Shown in pieces: positions 48,849 through 58,438 of a DNA stretch of 64,000 nucleotides. Position 1 is the stretch's first letter; each line of letters starts with the position of its first letter. This stretch comes from Bradyrhizobium cajani (lineage in GTDB: Bacteria > Pseudomonadota > Alphaproteobacteria > Rhizobiales > Xanthobacteraceae): the NCBI RefSeq assembly GCF_009759665.1, contig NZ_WQNE01000023.1, forward strand, positions 62,001 through 126,000, read 5' to 3'. The notes under the pieces were generated by a model. That model saw nothing but the letters and a program-made list of their open reading frames with translations, was not told the DNA's origin and did not search any database. The translations under genes and the position numbers were made by a program.

Positions 48849-51587
48849 ATGACAATGCAACAGCCGATACCTGTACCGCCCCCCGACGATGTGCCCGCGC
48901 CGCAGGCGGAAGTTGCCGCGCGCGTCACGCCGATGATGGAACAGTACCTCGAGATCAAGGCGGCGCATCAGGGCCTCCTGCTGTTCTACCGGATGGGCGA
49001 TTTCTACGAGCTGTTCTTCGAGGACGCCGAGATTGCGTCCAGGACGCTCGGCATCGTGCTGACCAAGCGCGGCAAGCATCAGGGCGCGGATATCCCGATG
49101 TGCGGCGTACCGGTCGAGCGCTCCGAGGACTATCTGCACCGCCTGATCAGCGCCGGGCACCGGGTCGCGGTGTGCGAGCAGACCGAGGATCCCGCCGCTG
49201 CGAAGGCGCGCGGCAACAAGAGCGTCGTGCGCCGCGGCGTGGTGCGGCTGGTCACGCCGGGCACGCTGACCGAGGACACGCTGCTCGATGCCCGCGCCAA
49301 CAACTATCTGCTGGCGATCGCGCGTGCCCGCTCGTCCGCCGGCGGCGACCGTTTTGGTCTGGCCTGGATCGACATCTCGACCGCCGAATTCATGGTGACG
49401 GAATGCTCTGGCGGCGAACTCGCCGCAACGCTCGCGCGCATCAATCCGAACGAGGCGATCGTCACCGACGCGCTCTATAACGACAGCGAACTCGGACAGA
49501 CCCTGCGCGAGCTGCCGGCGGTGACGCCGCTGACCCGCGACGTCTTCGACGGCGCCACCGCCGAGAAGCGCCTGTGCGACTATTTTGCGGTCGCGACCAT
49601 GGATGGTCTGGCGCAGCTGACGAGGCTGGAAGCTACCGCTGCGGCCGCCGCCGTCACCTATGTCGACCGCACCCAGGTCGGCAAGCATCCGCCGCTGTCA
49701 CCGCCCGCGCGCGAGGCATCGGGCGCGACCATGGCGATCGATCCGGCCACCCGCGCCAATCTCGAGCTGACGCGGACGCTGGCCGGCGAACGGCGCGGCT
49801 CGCTGCTCGACGCCATCGACTGCACCGTGACCTCGGCGGGCTCGCGTCTGCTGGCGCAGCGGCTCGCGGCGCCACTGACGGACGCGCCGGCGATCGCGCG
49901 GCGGCTCGATGCGGTCAGCACCTTCGTCGCGGACTCCGCTGCGCGCGAGGACATTCGCAGCATTTTGCGCGGCGCGCCCGACATGTCGCGGGCGCTGGCC
50001 CGTCTCTCGGTCGGCCGCGGCGGACCGCGCGACCTCGCGGGCCTGCGCGACGGCATCATCGCCGCCGACCAGGTGCTGGCACGGCTTGGCGAGCTTGATC
50101 AGCCGCCGCAGGAGATCGCGGCGGTGATGGCGGCCTTGCAGCGCCCGTCGCGCGAGCTCGCAGCCGAGTTCGCCAGCGCGCTCGACGAGCAATTGCCGCT
50201 GATCAAGCGCGACGGCGGCTTCGTGCGTCAGGGTTATGAGCCCGCGCTCGACGAGGCGCGCAACCTGCGCGACGCCTCGCGCCTGGTGGTGGCCTCGATG
50301 CAGGCGCGCTACGCCGACGTGACCTCGGTGAAGGGCCTGAAGATCCGCCACAACAACGTGCTCGGCTATTTCGTCGAGGTCACCGCGCAGCACGGCGACA
50401 AGCTGATGTCGCCGCCGCTGAATGCGACCTTCATCCATCGCCAGACGCTGGCGGGGCAGGTGCGCTTCACCACCTCCGAGCTCGGCGAGATCGAGGCCAA
50501 GATCGCCAATGCCGGCGACCGCGCCCTCGGGCTCGAGCTCGAAATCTTCGAGCGGCTTTCCGCGAAGGCCATGGCGATCAGCGACGATCTGCGTTCCGCC
50601 GCCCATGCCTTTGCGCTGCTCGACGTTGCGACTTCGCTCGCCAAGCTCGCGGTCGACGACAATTATGTCCGGCCGGACGTGGACAACTCTCTCGGTTTCG
50701 CCATCGAGGCCGGCCGCCATCCCGTGGTCGAGCAGGCGCTCAAGCGCAATGGCGAGCCGTTCATCGCCAATGCCTGCGACCTCTCTCCGGCGCCCGGACA
50801 AAAATCCGGCCAGCTCTGGCTGCTCACCGGCCCGAACATGGCCGGTAAATCGACCTTCCTGCGCCAGAACGCGCTGATTGCTCTTCTTGCTCAAATCGGA
50901 AGTTTCGTGCCGGCGACGCGCGCGCGGATCGGCATCATCGACCGCCTGTTCTCGCGCGTCGGTGCCGCCGACGATCTCGCCCGCGGCCGCTCCACCTTCA
51001 TGGTGGAGATGGTCGAGACCGCGGCGATCCTGAACCAGGCCGGCGAACGTTCGCTCGTGATCCTCGACGAAATCGGCCGCGGTACCGCGACCTTCGACGG
51101 CCTCTCCATCGCCTGGGCCGCGATCGAGCATCTGCACGAGAGCAACCGCTGCCGCACGCTGTTCGCCACCCATTATCACGAGCTTACCGCGCTCTCGGCC
51201 AAATTGCCGCGCATGTTCAACGCCACGGTGCGGGTGAAGGAATGGCAGGGCAATGTCGTGTTCCTGCACGAGGTGCTGCCGGGCTCGGCCGACCGCTCCT
51301 ACGGCATCCAGGTGGCCAAGCTCGCCGGCCTGCCGCCCGCGGTGATCACGCGCGCGAAGTCCGTGCTGGCAAAACTGGAGGCGCAGGACCGCGGCCAGAC
51401 CGCGCGCGCCCTCGTCGACGACCTGCCGCTGTTCGCCGTGCCCTCGCGGGCCGCCGCGGAAGCCGCGCCTCCGAGCGACGCGGAGCTGCTGATGGACGCC
51501 GTGAAGGCGCTGCACCCGGACGAGATGTCGCCGCGCGAGGCGCTGGACGCGCTCTATGCGTTGAAGGCGAAGCTGCCGAAGCAGTGA
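48849..51587 (+). CDS. mutS: DNA mismatch repair protein MutS
   Basis: A 912-residue MutS that recognises mismatches and starts repair. The mismatch-binding F-x-E motif is in YRMGDFYELFFEDA near residue 55. The ATPase has Walker A GPNMAGKST (662-670), the SRVGAADDLARGRSTFMVEM signature, Walker B VILDEIGRGTATFDGLSIAW and ATHYHEL. The length fits MutS1 of Alphaproteobacteria. It is divergent from pcaF; mutL is not in the window. Confidence 0.98.
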   Translation: MTMQQPIPVPPPDDVPAPQAEVAARVTPMMEQYLEIKAAHQGLLLFYRMGDFYELFFEDAEIASRTLGIVLTKRGKHQGADIPMCGVPVERSEDYLHRLISAGHRVAVCEQTEDPAAAKARGNKSVVRRGVVRLVTPGTLTEDTLLDARANNYLLAIARARSSAGGDRFGLAWIDISTAEFMVTECSGGELAATLARINPNEAIVTDALYNDSELGQTLRELPAVTPLTRDVFDGATAEKRLCDYFAVATMDGLAQLTRLEATAAAAAVTYVDRTQVGKHPPLSPPAREASGATMAIDPATRANLELTRTLAGERRGSLLDAIDCTVTSAGSRLLAQRLAAPLTDAPAIARRLDAVSTFVADSAAREDIRSILRGAPDMSRALARLSVGRGGPRDLAGLRDGIIAADQVLARLGELDQPPQEIAAVMAALQRPSRELAAEFASALDEQLPLIKRDGGFVRQGYEPALDEARNLRDASRLVVASMQARYADVTSVKGLKIRHNNVLGYFVEVTAQHGDKLMSPPLNATFIHRQTLAGQVRFTTSELGEIEAKIANAGDRALGLELEIFERLSAKAMAISDDLRSAAHAFALLDVATSLAKLAVDDNYVRPDVDNSLGFAIEAGRHPVVEQALKRNGEPFIANACDLSPAPGQKSGQLWLLTGPNMAGKSTFLRQNALIALLAQIGSFVPATRARIGIIDRLFSRVGAADDLARGRSTFMVEMVETAAILNQAGERSLVILDEIGRGTATFDGLSIAWAAIEHLHESNRCRTLFATHYHELTALSAKLPRMFNATVRVKEWQGNVVFLHEVLPGSADRSYGIQVAKLAGLPPAVITRAKSVLAKLEAQDRGQTARALVDDLPLFAVPSRAAAEAAPPSDAELLMDAVKALHPDEMSPREALDALYALKAKLPKQ

Positions 51588-51593
51588 CCGAAC

Positions 51594-51675
51594 TGTCATT
51601 CCGGGATGGTCCGAAGGACCAGACCCGGAATCTCGAGATTCCGGGTCCGATGCTTCGCATCGCCCCGGAATGACG
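51594..51675. repeat. Palindromic repeat, GTCATTCCGGG family
   Basis: The ends are gtcattccgggatggtccga and cgccccggaatgacgg, with a central cccggaatctcgagattccggg palindrome. It closely matches the copy at 47202-47285. It lies between convergent mutS and the PAS chemoreceptor gene. Confidence 0.9.
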
Positions 51676-51685
51676 GTGAGCCAAA

Positions 51686-53362
51686 CTACGCTCTCGCCGC
51701 GATCGCCGCTGCCTCCGCTGCCGCGCGCTGCATGCTGGTCGACATCTCGTTCGTGACCGTGCTCTGCTCCTCGACGGCGGCGGCGGTCGAGGTCACGTAT
51801 TCGCTGACATTGTTGATCGCCTGCTTGATCGAGCCGAGCGCATTGACGACGTCGCCGGAGATGCCGTTGAGGCTGCCGATCTCCTGGCCGATCTTGTCGG
51901 TCGCCTGCTTGGCCTGGTTGGCGAGGCTCTTCACCTCGGAGGCGACCACCGCGAAGCCGCGGCCGGCTTCGCCCGCACGCGCCGATTCGATCGTGGCGTT
52001 GAGCGCGAGCAGGTTGATCTGTCCGGTGATGTTGTTGATCATCTCGATGATGCCGCTCATTGCCTGTGCGGCTTCGGTGAGGCGCTGGGCCTGCGCGTCG
52101 GCGGCTGCGACCTGCTCGACCGCGCCCATCGCGGTCTCGCGCGACTTGGTCATGGCTTCGGAAATCTCCCGCACCGAGGCGTTGAGCTCCTCGGAGCCCG
52201 CGGCGACCGATTCCATCATGCCGCGGACGCGCTCGTTGCCCATGCGGACCAGCACCTGCCTGGTCGTGTCGGTGGCGTATTTCACCACCTTGAACGGCTT
52301 GCCGTTGAGATCGAGGATCGGATTGTAGGAGGCCTGGATGTAGACCTCCTTGCCGCCCTTGCCGATACGCTTGTATTCGGCCGCCTGATACTGGCCGCGA
52401 TTGAGCGCGGCCCAGAACTCGCGATAGGCGGCGCCGTCGCGCTCGGAGGGGTCGACGAACAGGCTGTGATGCTTGCCCTTGATCTCGGCCAGCGAATAAC
52501 CGAGCGTGCCGAGGAAGTTGGCGTTGGCCGTGATGATCGTGCCGTCCATGTTGAACTCGATCACCGCCTGCGCCTTGTCGATCGCCGCAATCTGGCCGGC
52601 GAGATCGGCATTGCTCAATTTCTCCGCGGTGACGTCGGTCGCGAACTTGACGACGCCGTACGGCTTGCCGTTCTCGTCGAGCAGCGGGTTGTAGGAGGCA
52701 AGGATCCAGACCTCGCGGCCGCCCTTGCCGATGCGCTTGTATTCGCCGGCCTGGTAGTCGCCGCGATTGAGCGCGGCCCAGAATTCGCGATAGGCCGCAC
52801 CGTCGCGCTCGGCCTGGGCCACGAACAGGCTGTGATGCTTGCCTTCGATCTCGGCCAGCGAATAGCCGAGCACCTTGCAGAAATTCTCGTTGGCCGTGAC
52901 GACGGTGCCGTCGAGCTTGAACTCGATGACGGCCTGGGCACGGCTGATGGCGGAGACCTTGGAGGCCTCCGTCATGGCATGGACCTTTTTCGCAGTGATG
53001 TCGGTCGCGATCTTCACGACCTTGACGGGCTTGCCGGCATCGTCGAGCACCGGATTGTAGGACGCCTCGATCCAGACCGCGCGGCCGCCCTTGGCGATCC
53101 GCTTGAACTCGGCAGCCTGGGGCTCGCCGCGGTTGAGCTGCGCCCAGAACGCCTGGTACGCGGCGCCGTCGCGCTGATCGGCCGGCACGAACATGGCGTG
53201 TTTCTTTCCCTTGATCTCGTCGAGGGAGTAGCCGAGCGCCTTCAGGAAATTCTGGTTGGCCGTAAGGACGGTGCCATCCATCGCAAACTCGATCATGGCC
53301 TGCGAGCGGCCGATGGCGGCGAGTTGAGCGTCCGCGTCATTGCGGGACTTGCGACCAAACAT
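51686..53362 (-). CDS. Soluble chemoreceptor with three PAS domains
   Basis: A 558-residue methyl-accepting protein without transmembrane helices. Three PAS modules follow each other at a period of 122 residues (cores around 24-125, 146-247 and 268-369), each with IEFxxDGTxxTANxNF, GYSLxEIxGKxH and RDGAAYxxFWAxLNRG. The signalling domain covers about 380-558 with the tip NNITGQINLLALNATIESARAGEAGRGFAVVASEVKSLA. It probably senses an internal cue such as redox state or a bound cofactor. There is no HAMP. Confidence 0.94.
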   Translation of the reverse strand: MFGRKSRNDADAQLAAIGRSQAMIEFAMDGTVLTANQNFLKALGYSLDEIKGKKHAMFVPADQRDGAAYQAFWAQLNRGEPQAAEFKRIAKGGRAVWIEASYNPVLDDAGKPVKVVKIATDITAKKVHAMTEASKVSAISRAQAVIEFKLDGTVVTANENFCKVLGYSLAEIEGKHHSLFVAQAERDGAAYREFWAALNRGDYQAGEYKRIGKGGREVWILASYNPLLDENGKPYGVVKFATDVTAEKLSNADLAGQIAAIDKAQAVIEFNMDGTIITANANFLGTLGYSLAEIKGKHHSLFVDPSERDGAAYREFWAALNRGQYQAAEYKRIGKGGKEVYIQASYNPILDLNGKPFKVVKYATDTTRQVLVRMGNERVRGMMESVAAGSEELNASVREISEAMTKSRETAMGAVEQVAAADAQAQRLTEAAQAMSGIIEMINNITGQINLLALNATIESARAGEAGRGFAVVASEVKSLANQAKQATDKIGQEIGSLNGISGDVVNALGSIKQAINNVSEYVTSTAAAVEEQSTVTNEMSTSMQRAAAEAAAIAARA

Positions 53363-53764
53363 CAGGAAATCTCCATCTCAAAATAATGCCGATGGGGGAC
53401 ATGCCCGTCGGAATCAGGGGAACCAATTGTGCGGCATGCTGCCGTATTCCAACCGGCGGATCCCGCAGGTCCGATGACTTGAATACCGGTCCCTCACAAT
53501 TCGCGCGGACGGTATCGGACGCGGGTACGCAGCCCGATTCTGTATCGGAAAAACTCGAACAAAGTTCTAATAGAATTGTCGGAATTCGGCGCGCGATGGG
53601 CGCTGGCGCTCAGGACCGGGAAAATCCGGCAGGACTTGAAATGAGTTTTCTCGGTCAACGGCTTGAGGGGATGCCTCGGCACCGATTGGCGTGAACTGAG
53701 CTCGCCGCAATGTCTCTTCGCCACGCCTCGCCGCGCGCCACCGTAGTCACACGGCTCTTGAGTC
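53363..53764. other. Gene-poor region
   Basis: A 402-bp gap between the promoter side of the PAS chemoreceptor gene and the end of a membrane-protein gene. A 102-codon frame at 53386-53694 has no family-like segment and no good ribosome binding site. I see no repeat of the families above. Confidence 0.5.
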
Positions 53765-54574
53765 TCACCGCTCTCGCCGCGCCTTGTGCATCCCGCGCCG
53801 GCCGATCCCCCACAGCGTCAGGTTCCAGGCGATGCAGGTGCCGAGCGCAAGACACAAGCCGACGGCGGAGCCGAACTGCACCACCGCAACGTGCATCACG
53901 GCAATTGCCGTACCAAACCCGAGCAGGCCCCAGGCGGAGTTGGCGAGCACGGCGGCGGTCGGCGGGCCGCCGATGCGCGGATGCAGAATCACCATCATGC
54001 TGGTGAACACGACCGGATACAGCGCGATGATGCCGCTGATCCGGGGGCCAACCCAGCCGGACGTCGAGACCACGATGGCGACAAGGGTGGCAACCAGCGA
54101 AGCCCGCATCGGGACGTCGTACCAGCGGCGCGTCACCAGCGGCATCTTCACGTGACGGTAACGTGCAAGCAGCGGGATGCAGATGCCGAATGCAATGAGA
54201 TTCACGGCGAGCCCGGCGGTGAGCGGCCAGTCGAACTGGCGGATGATGGACGCAAGCACGATCCAGACCGCAATCGCACTTCCACAACTCGCGAGAAGCC
54301 CATGTCGCTGCGCCAGCACGACATAGATGAGCGCGAGAAAGATCGTCGCTGCGTTGACCGGAAGGCTCGACAGCGCACCTTGGGCGATGAAGGCGGCATC
54401 ATGGTCGAGCGCGAGGAAGACGTAGGACGGGCCGGCGGAGATCGGCAAGGTCGCCACCAGTGCACCGATCACCGGCCCCGAGCGCTCGGTGATGATCGAC
54501 GCCGTGACGACGAACGCCGCCGCGATCGCCATGCGCAGAAGAAGGAAGATGATGAAGTGGAGGTCGAGGGACAT
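53765..54574 (-). CDS. Membrane protein of unknown function
   Basis: A 269-residue protein with eight or so transmembrane helices. Conserved-looking parts are VVTASIITERSGPVIGALVATLPISAGPSYVFLALDHDAAF and VSTSGWVGPRISGIIALYPVVFTSMMVILHPRIGG, which look like two related halves. I do not recognise a named family. ATG 54574 is taken as start; the frame remains open for 35 codons upstream only because it runs through a palindromic repeat. Confidence 0.8.
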   Translation of the reverse strand: MSLDLHFIIFLLLRMAIAAAFVVTASIITERSGPVIGALVATLPISAGPSYVFLALDHDAAFIAQGALSSLPVNAATIFLALIYVVLAQRHGLLASCGSAIAVWIVLASIIRQFDWPLTAGLAVNLIAFGICIPLLARYRHVKMPLVTRRWYDVPMRASLVATLVAIVVSTSGWVGPRISGIIALYPVVFTSMMVILHPRIGGPPTAAVLANSAWGLLGFGTAIAVMHVAVVQFGSAVGLCLALGTCIAWNLTLWGIGRRGMHKARRER

Positions 54575-54631
54575 TTTCTTGTCGTCCCGGACAAGCGAAG
54601 CGCAGATCCGGATAGAAGGCAGGGCATTCTG

Positions 54632-54786
54632 TCTGTCATTCCGGGGCGCGCGGAGCGCGAGCCCGGAATCCATAACCACAGGCCGTAGTGGTTTAAGAGC
54701 TGGAGCGACGACCGTCCGAAATCACGACGGCCTGGGGTTATGGGTTCCCGCCCCCCGTGCGCAATTGCGCACTAGGCGGGAACGAC
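54632..54786. repeat. Compound palindromic repeat, GTCATTCCGGG family
   Basis: The ends are gtcattccggggcgcgcgga and aattgcgcactaggcgggaacgaca, with inner arms cccggaatccataacc and gggttatgggttcccg. About 50 bp in the middle contain gacgaccgtccgaaatcacgacgg. A partial GTCCCGGAC element (54582-54610) precedes it. Confidence 0.75.
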
Positions 54787-54813
54787 ACCGATTGTTGGGG
54801 TACGGCCTTCGAC

Positions 54814-55323
54814 TCACATCCGCTGCATCGACACCGAGACCTTCGGGCCGTTCTTGATGGTCTGATAAACCACGCAATAGCGCTCGGTGAGTTTCAGCAA
54901 CAGATCGAGCTTGTCCTGGGGGGCGTCGGTGTCGACCTCGAAGCGCAGGCGGATCTCGGCGAAGCCGACCGGGGTCTCCTTGTCGACGCCGAGCGTGCCG
55001 CGGAAATCGAGGTCGCCCTCGGCATAGACATTGCCGGTCTTGAGCGGCATCTCGATCGCGGTCGCGACCGACTTCAATGTGACGCCGGCGCAGGCGACCA
55101 GGGCTTCGAGCAGCATGTCACCGGAACACAGCTCGAGGCCGGAGCCGCCGGTGGCCGGATGCAGGCCGGCGACGGCAAGGGCACGGCCGGTCTCGACCTT
55201 GCACGCGATGCCGTCGCTGTCGGTGGAGCCCTTGGCCCTCAGCGTGATCAGCGCGGCCTTGGGATCGGTCTTGTAGCGCTCCTTGATCGGAGCCTGCATC
55301 TGGCGCAGTTCTGCGGCGTCCAT
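54814..55323 (-). CDS. OsmC-family protein
   Basis: A 169-residue OsmC/Ohr-fold protein. Two cysteines, the probable peroxidatic pair, are in SGLELCSGDMLLEALVACAGVTLKSVA, spaced as in the family. Its partner segments are ALITLRAKGSTDSDGIACKV and LLLKLTERYCVVYQTI. It may reduce organic peroxides, but OsmC proteins are diverse. ATG 55323 has a GGGAGAG box 8 bp upstream. It lies 55 bp after the ABC ATPase gene on the same strand. Confidence 0.9.
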   Translation of the reverse strand: MDAAELRQMQAPIKERYKTDPKAALITLRAKGSTDSDGIACKVETGRALAVAGLHPATGGSGLELCSGDMLLEALVACAGVTLKSVATAIEMPLKTGNVYAEGDLDFRGTLGVDKETPVGFAEIRLRFEVDTDAPQDKLDLLLKLTERYCVVYQTIKNGPKVSVSMQRM

Positions 55324-55378
55324 TTTGGTTCTCTCCCGGCAAAATCGCTCTCCGATGTACCGGCTCAGTGCGCGATTG

Positions 55379-56164
55379 TCACCACCACATGGCCTGACCG
55401 GGACCCTGGGTTGCGTCACGGTCGGGCACGCTGCGGTCGAGCGAACGGTCGAGTGACGTCAGCACACTTCGCTTGAAATTCTCGAACAGCGGCGAATTGC
55501 GATCGCGTGGCCGGCCCAGATTGATCTCGATCTGATCGAACAGGCGGCCCGGGCGCGGCCGCATCACCAGCACGCGATCGGCAAGCACCACAGCCTCGTC
55601 GACATCGTGTGTGACGAGGATCAGCGTCGGCCGCGTGTCGGCCCAGAGGTCGAGCAGATGGTCCTGGAGGTCGCGGCGGGTGAAGGCGTCGAGCGCGGAA
55701 AAAGGCTCGTCGAGCAGCAGCACCTCCGGCTGCGGCACCAGCGCCCGCGCAATCGCGACGCGCTGCGCCTGTCCGCCGGAGAGCTCGCGCGGCCAGGCCT
55801 GCGCCTTCTCAGTGAGCCCGACGCGCTCGAGTGCGCGCGCGACCTTCCCGCGCCGCTCGGTCGCAGGCAGATCGGCAAGGCCGAAGCCGATATTGTCGGC
55901 GACGCTGAGCCAGGGCAGCAGCCGCGGCTCCTGGAAGATGATGCCGATCTTGGCGTGCGGCGAGGCGATCGCCTCCTCGTCGAGCGTCACCGTGCCCGAG
56001 CTGGCGCGGTCGAGCCCGGCGATGGCGCGCAGCAGGGTGGACTTGCCGCAGCCGGAGCCGCCGATGATGGCGATGATCTCGCCCTGCCTGATCTCGGCCG
56101 AGAAGCGCGCCAGCGCCTGCACGCCGTTGGGATAGGTCTTGCTGACCCGGTCGAGCGCCAGCAT
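55379..56164 (-). CDS. ABC transporter ATPase, SsuB/TauB type
   Basis: A 261-residue ATPase. Walker A GGSGCGKSTLL, Q-loop IIFQEPRLLPW, signature LSGGQAQRVAIARAL, Walker B VLLLDEPFSALD and H-loop LVTHDVDEAV are all intact. The short-Q-loop sequence EPRLLPWLSV is typical of transporters for sulfonates, taurine and nitrate. It is 4 bp after the permease gene. The full set is binding protein (58250), permease, ATPase. Confidence 0.94.
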   Translation of the reverse strand: MLALDRVSKTYPNGVQALARFSAEIRQGEIIAIIGGSGCGKSTLLRAIAGLDRASSGTVTLDEEAIASPHAKIGIIFQEPRLLPWLSVADNIGFGLADLPATERRGKVARALERVGLTEKAQAWPRELSGGQAQRVAIARALVPQPEVLLLDEPFSALDAFTRRDLQDHLLDLWADTRPTLILVTHDVDEAVVLADRVLVMRPRPGRLFDQIEINLGRPRDRNSPLFENFKRSVLTSLDRSLDRSVPDRDATQGPGQAMWW

Positions 56165-56168
56165 CGCC

Positions 56169-57014
56169 TCAGGCTCCCTTCGCGCGCCCGAAGGCGTCCT
56201 GCCAGCGCAGGAATGGTGCGGCCGCGAGCTCGATCAGCCAATCCGTGAGCTTGCCGAGGATGGCGAAGATCACGATGGCGGCGAGGATCTGCGCGGGCTT
56301 GCCGAGCTGCTGGCCGTCGAGCAGGAGATAGCCGAGGCCTTCGGAGGCGCCGATCAGCTCGGCCGCGACCACGAACATCCAGCCGAGACCAAGACCGACG
56401 CGCAAGGACACGACATAGGCCGGCAGCACCGCGGGCAACAGGATGCGGCGGATCATCGCGAACCCGGAGAGGCGGAAGGTGCGGCCGACCTCGACGACCT
56501 TGCGGTCGACCGAGAGGATCGCGCCCATCACGCCGAGATAGACCGGAAAGAACACGCCGACTGCGATCAGCGCGATCTTCGAGGTCTCGAAGATGCCGAG
56601 CCAGAGGATGAACAGCGGCACCCAGGCGAGCGAAGGGATCGCGCGCAGCGCCTGCACGGTCGGATCGAGCAACCGCCGCGCCAGCGACCAATAGCCCGAG
56701 ATGGCTCCGAGTAGCGTTCCCGCAACGACGCCGAATGCAAAGCCGAGACCGACGCGCCACAGCGTCGCGGCGATGTGGCGAACCAGCTCGCCCGAGCGGG
56801 CGAGTTCGGCGATGGTCGCAAGCACGCGCGAGGGTGGCGGCACCAGCCGTCCATTGGACCAGCCGAGCCAGACCACGAACTCCCAGCCGAGCGCCAGCGC
56901 GAGCGGCAGCAACAGCCCCAGCAGCGGCCGCCCATAACGCGACAGCCGCGACGGCGCAGCCGCACCCTCGGCCGGGTCCGAAGTCTGTTGCAGGACGGGT
57001 GCGTCGGAGATCAT
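56169..57014 (-). CDS. ABC transporter permease, SsuC/TauC type
   Basis: A 281-residue inner-membrane permease with six helices. The signature of the BPD permease family is present in LRAIPSLAWVPLFILWLGIFETSKIALIAVGVFFPVYLGV, and the C-terminal part has GASEGLGYLLLDGQQLGKPAQIL. It pairs with the ATPase gene 4 bp downstream. The start is ATG 57014. It is separated from the binding-protein gene by 264 bp that carry a large palindrome. Confidence 0.94.
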   Translation of the reverse strand: MISDAPVLQQTSDPAEGAAAPSRLSRYGRPLLGLLLPLALALGWEFVVWLGWSNGRLVPPPSRVLATIAELARSGELVRHIAATLWRVGLGFAFGVVAGTLLGAISGYWSLARRLLDPTVQALRAIPSLAWVPLFILWLGIFETSKIALIAVGVFFPVYLGVMGAILSVDRKVVEVGRTFRLSGFAMIRRILLPAVLPAYVVSLRVGLGLGWMFVVAAELIGASEGLGYLLLDGQQLGKPAQILAAIVIFAILGKLTDWLIELAAAPFLRWQDAFGRAKGA

Positions 57015-57071
57015 GGCCGGTTAGGAAGCGCGTCTGGTCGGGGAATGCAAGGGCGTGCGTCAATCTCAGCT

Positions 57072-57249
57072 GTCGTCCCGGACAAGCGTAGCTCTAGACA
57101 ACGCGTAGCGTTGTCTAGAGCGGAGCGCAGATCCGGGACCCATAGCCCAAGGGAGAAGTTGTGGCGCGAGCTGCCAACTCCGAGTCTTCGCCAAACCACG
57201 GCCTGTGGTTATGGGTCCCGGGCTCGCGCTACGCACGCCCCGGGACGAC
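57072..57249. repeat. Compound palindrome within the Ssu-like operon
   Basis: The outer ends are gtcgtcccggacaagcgtag and cgccccgggacgaca. Near the left end is a perfect 13-bp stem (ctctagacaacgc 57092-57104, gcgttgtctagag 57108-57120) with a 3-nt loop. Inner arms contain tgggtcccggg and atccgggaccca. It lies between the binding-protein and permease genes and may lower expression of the downstream pair. Confidence 0.8.
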
Positions 57250-57278
57250 ACCTGAATTTGCCGCGCGCGCTCGCCGAA

Positions 57279-58250
57279 CTAATCCGTCGGCAGTGGGACC
57301 TGGTCGTCGATCAGGGCATCCAGCGTCGCCTTCACGTCGACCTTGGCGTCGACGACGCCGGCCTGCTGGAGCGCGAGGCCTGCGGCGAGGATCGACTCGC
57401 GCTGGGGCGCGCCGATGCGGCTGTGGGTGAGCTCGGTGCGCTCCTTGAGCTGCTTGTCGACCACGGCCTCCGGCAGCTTGGTCACGGCAATGAACGTCTT
57501 CTTCAGCTCGTCATAGTTCGCCAGCGAATACTTTCGTGCTTCCTCATAAACAGCGAGGACGCGGCGGGCGGCGTCTGGATGATCTTTCAAGAACTGCTCA
57601 CGCACATTGAGGATGCCCCAGGTGTTGGCATCGGCCTTGCGGTAGAACAGCTTTGCGCCCTCCTCGACCTCGGCCTGCGCCATCATCGGATCGAGCCCGG
57701 CCCAGGCATCGACATCGCCGCGGATCAGTGCGGTCTTGCCGTCGGCGTGCTGGAGCAGCACCGGCGTGATGTCCTTTTCGGTGAAGCCCGCCCCTAACAG
57801 CGCGCGCACCAGGAAGATGTGCGGATCGGTGCCGCGCGTCACCGCGACGCGCTTGCCCTTGAGATCAGACACGCTCGCGATCTTGGAATCCTTCGATGTC
57901 ACCAGCGCGGTCCATTCGGGACGGGAATAGACGTAGATCGACTTGATCGGATTGCCGTTGATGCGGGCAACCAGCGCCGCCGATCCGGCCGTCGAGCCGA
58001 AATCGATCGAGCCGGCGTTGAGGAATTCGAGCGCCTTGTTCGAGCCAGCCGACTGCACCCAGATGATGCTGATGCCGTCCTTGGCGAACTCCTTCTCCAG
58101 CAGGCCCTTCTGCTTCAGCACCAGCGACACCGGATTGTACGTCGCCCAGTCGATGCGGATCTCCTTGAGCGGCTCCGCCGCTCGCGCCGCAGGGGTCACG
58201 GCGAGCACTATTGCTCCCGCCAGCAGAATGCGTCGTGAAATCCCGATCAT
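57279..58250 (-). CDS. ABC transporter substrate-binding protein, SsuA/NMT1-like
   Basis: A 323-residue periplasmic binding protein. Signal peptide MIGISRRILLAGAIVLAVTP to ARAAEPL. Then IRIDWATYNPVSLVLKQKGLLEKEF, SAGSNKALEFLNAGSIDFGSTAGSAALVARINGNPIKSI and GKRVAVTRGTDPHIFLVRALLGAGF, typical of binding proteins for aliphatic sulfonates and related compounds. ATG 58250 has a perfect GGAGGAGG box; an ATG at 58274 does not. The SsuD monooxygenase that usually goes with it is absent here. Confidence 0.93.
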   Translation of the reverse strand: MIGISRRILLAGAIVLAVTPAARAAEPLKEIRIDWATYNPVSLVLKQKGLLEKEFAKDGISIIWVQSAGSNKALEFLNAGSIDFGSTAGSAALVARINGNPIKSIYVYSRPEWTALVTSKDSKIASVSDLKGKRVAVTRGTDPHIFLVRALLGAGFTEKDITPVLLQHADGKTALIRGDVDAWAGLDPMMAQAEVEEGAKLFYRKADANTWGILNVREQFLKDHPDAARRVLAVYEEARKYSLANYDELKKTFIAVTKLPEAVVDKQLKERTELTHSRIGAPQRESILAAGLALQQAGVVDAKVDVKATLDALIDDQVPLPTD

Positions 58251-58438
58251 GCCCAGCCTCCTCCAAAACTTCATTGTTTTTCAAGGAGTTATATCTAGAG
58301 GTCAACGAGAAAATCTGCCCCTTGAAGGCGCAGTAGCCGAGGACAAGTTTGCCCAAAGCCGCACCTTTCCAGCATGGAACGACTATTGCCAGAGAATGGC
58401 GGGTGACAGCGCCGGCCGCCTCTTATATCCGGTGAGAC

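Noticed and set aside
53386..53694. 102-codon plus-strand frame in a gene-poor gap
   Set aside because: No domain-like segment, no ribosome binding site, low-complexity composition.
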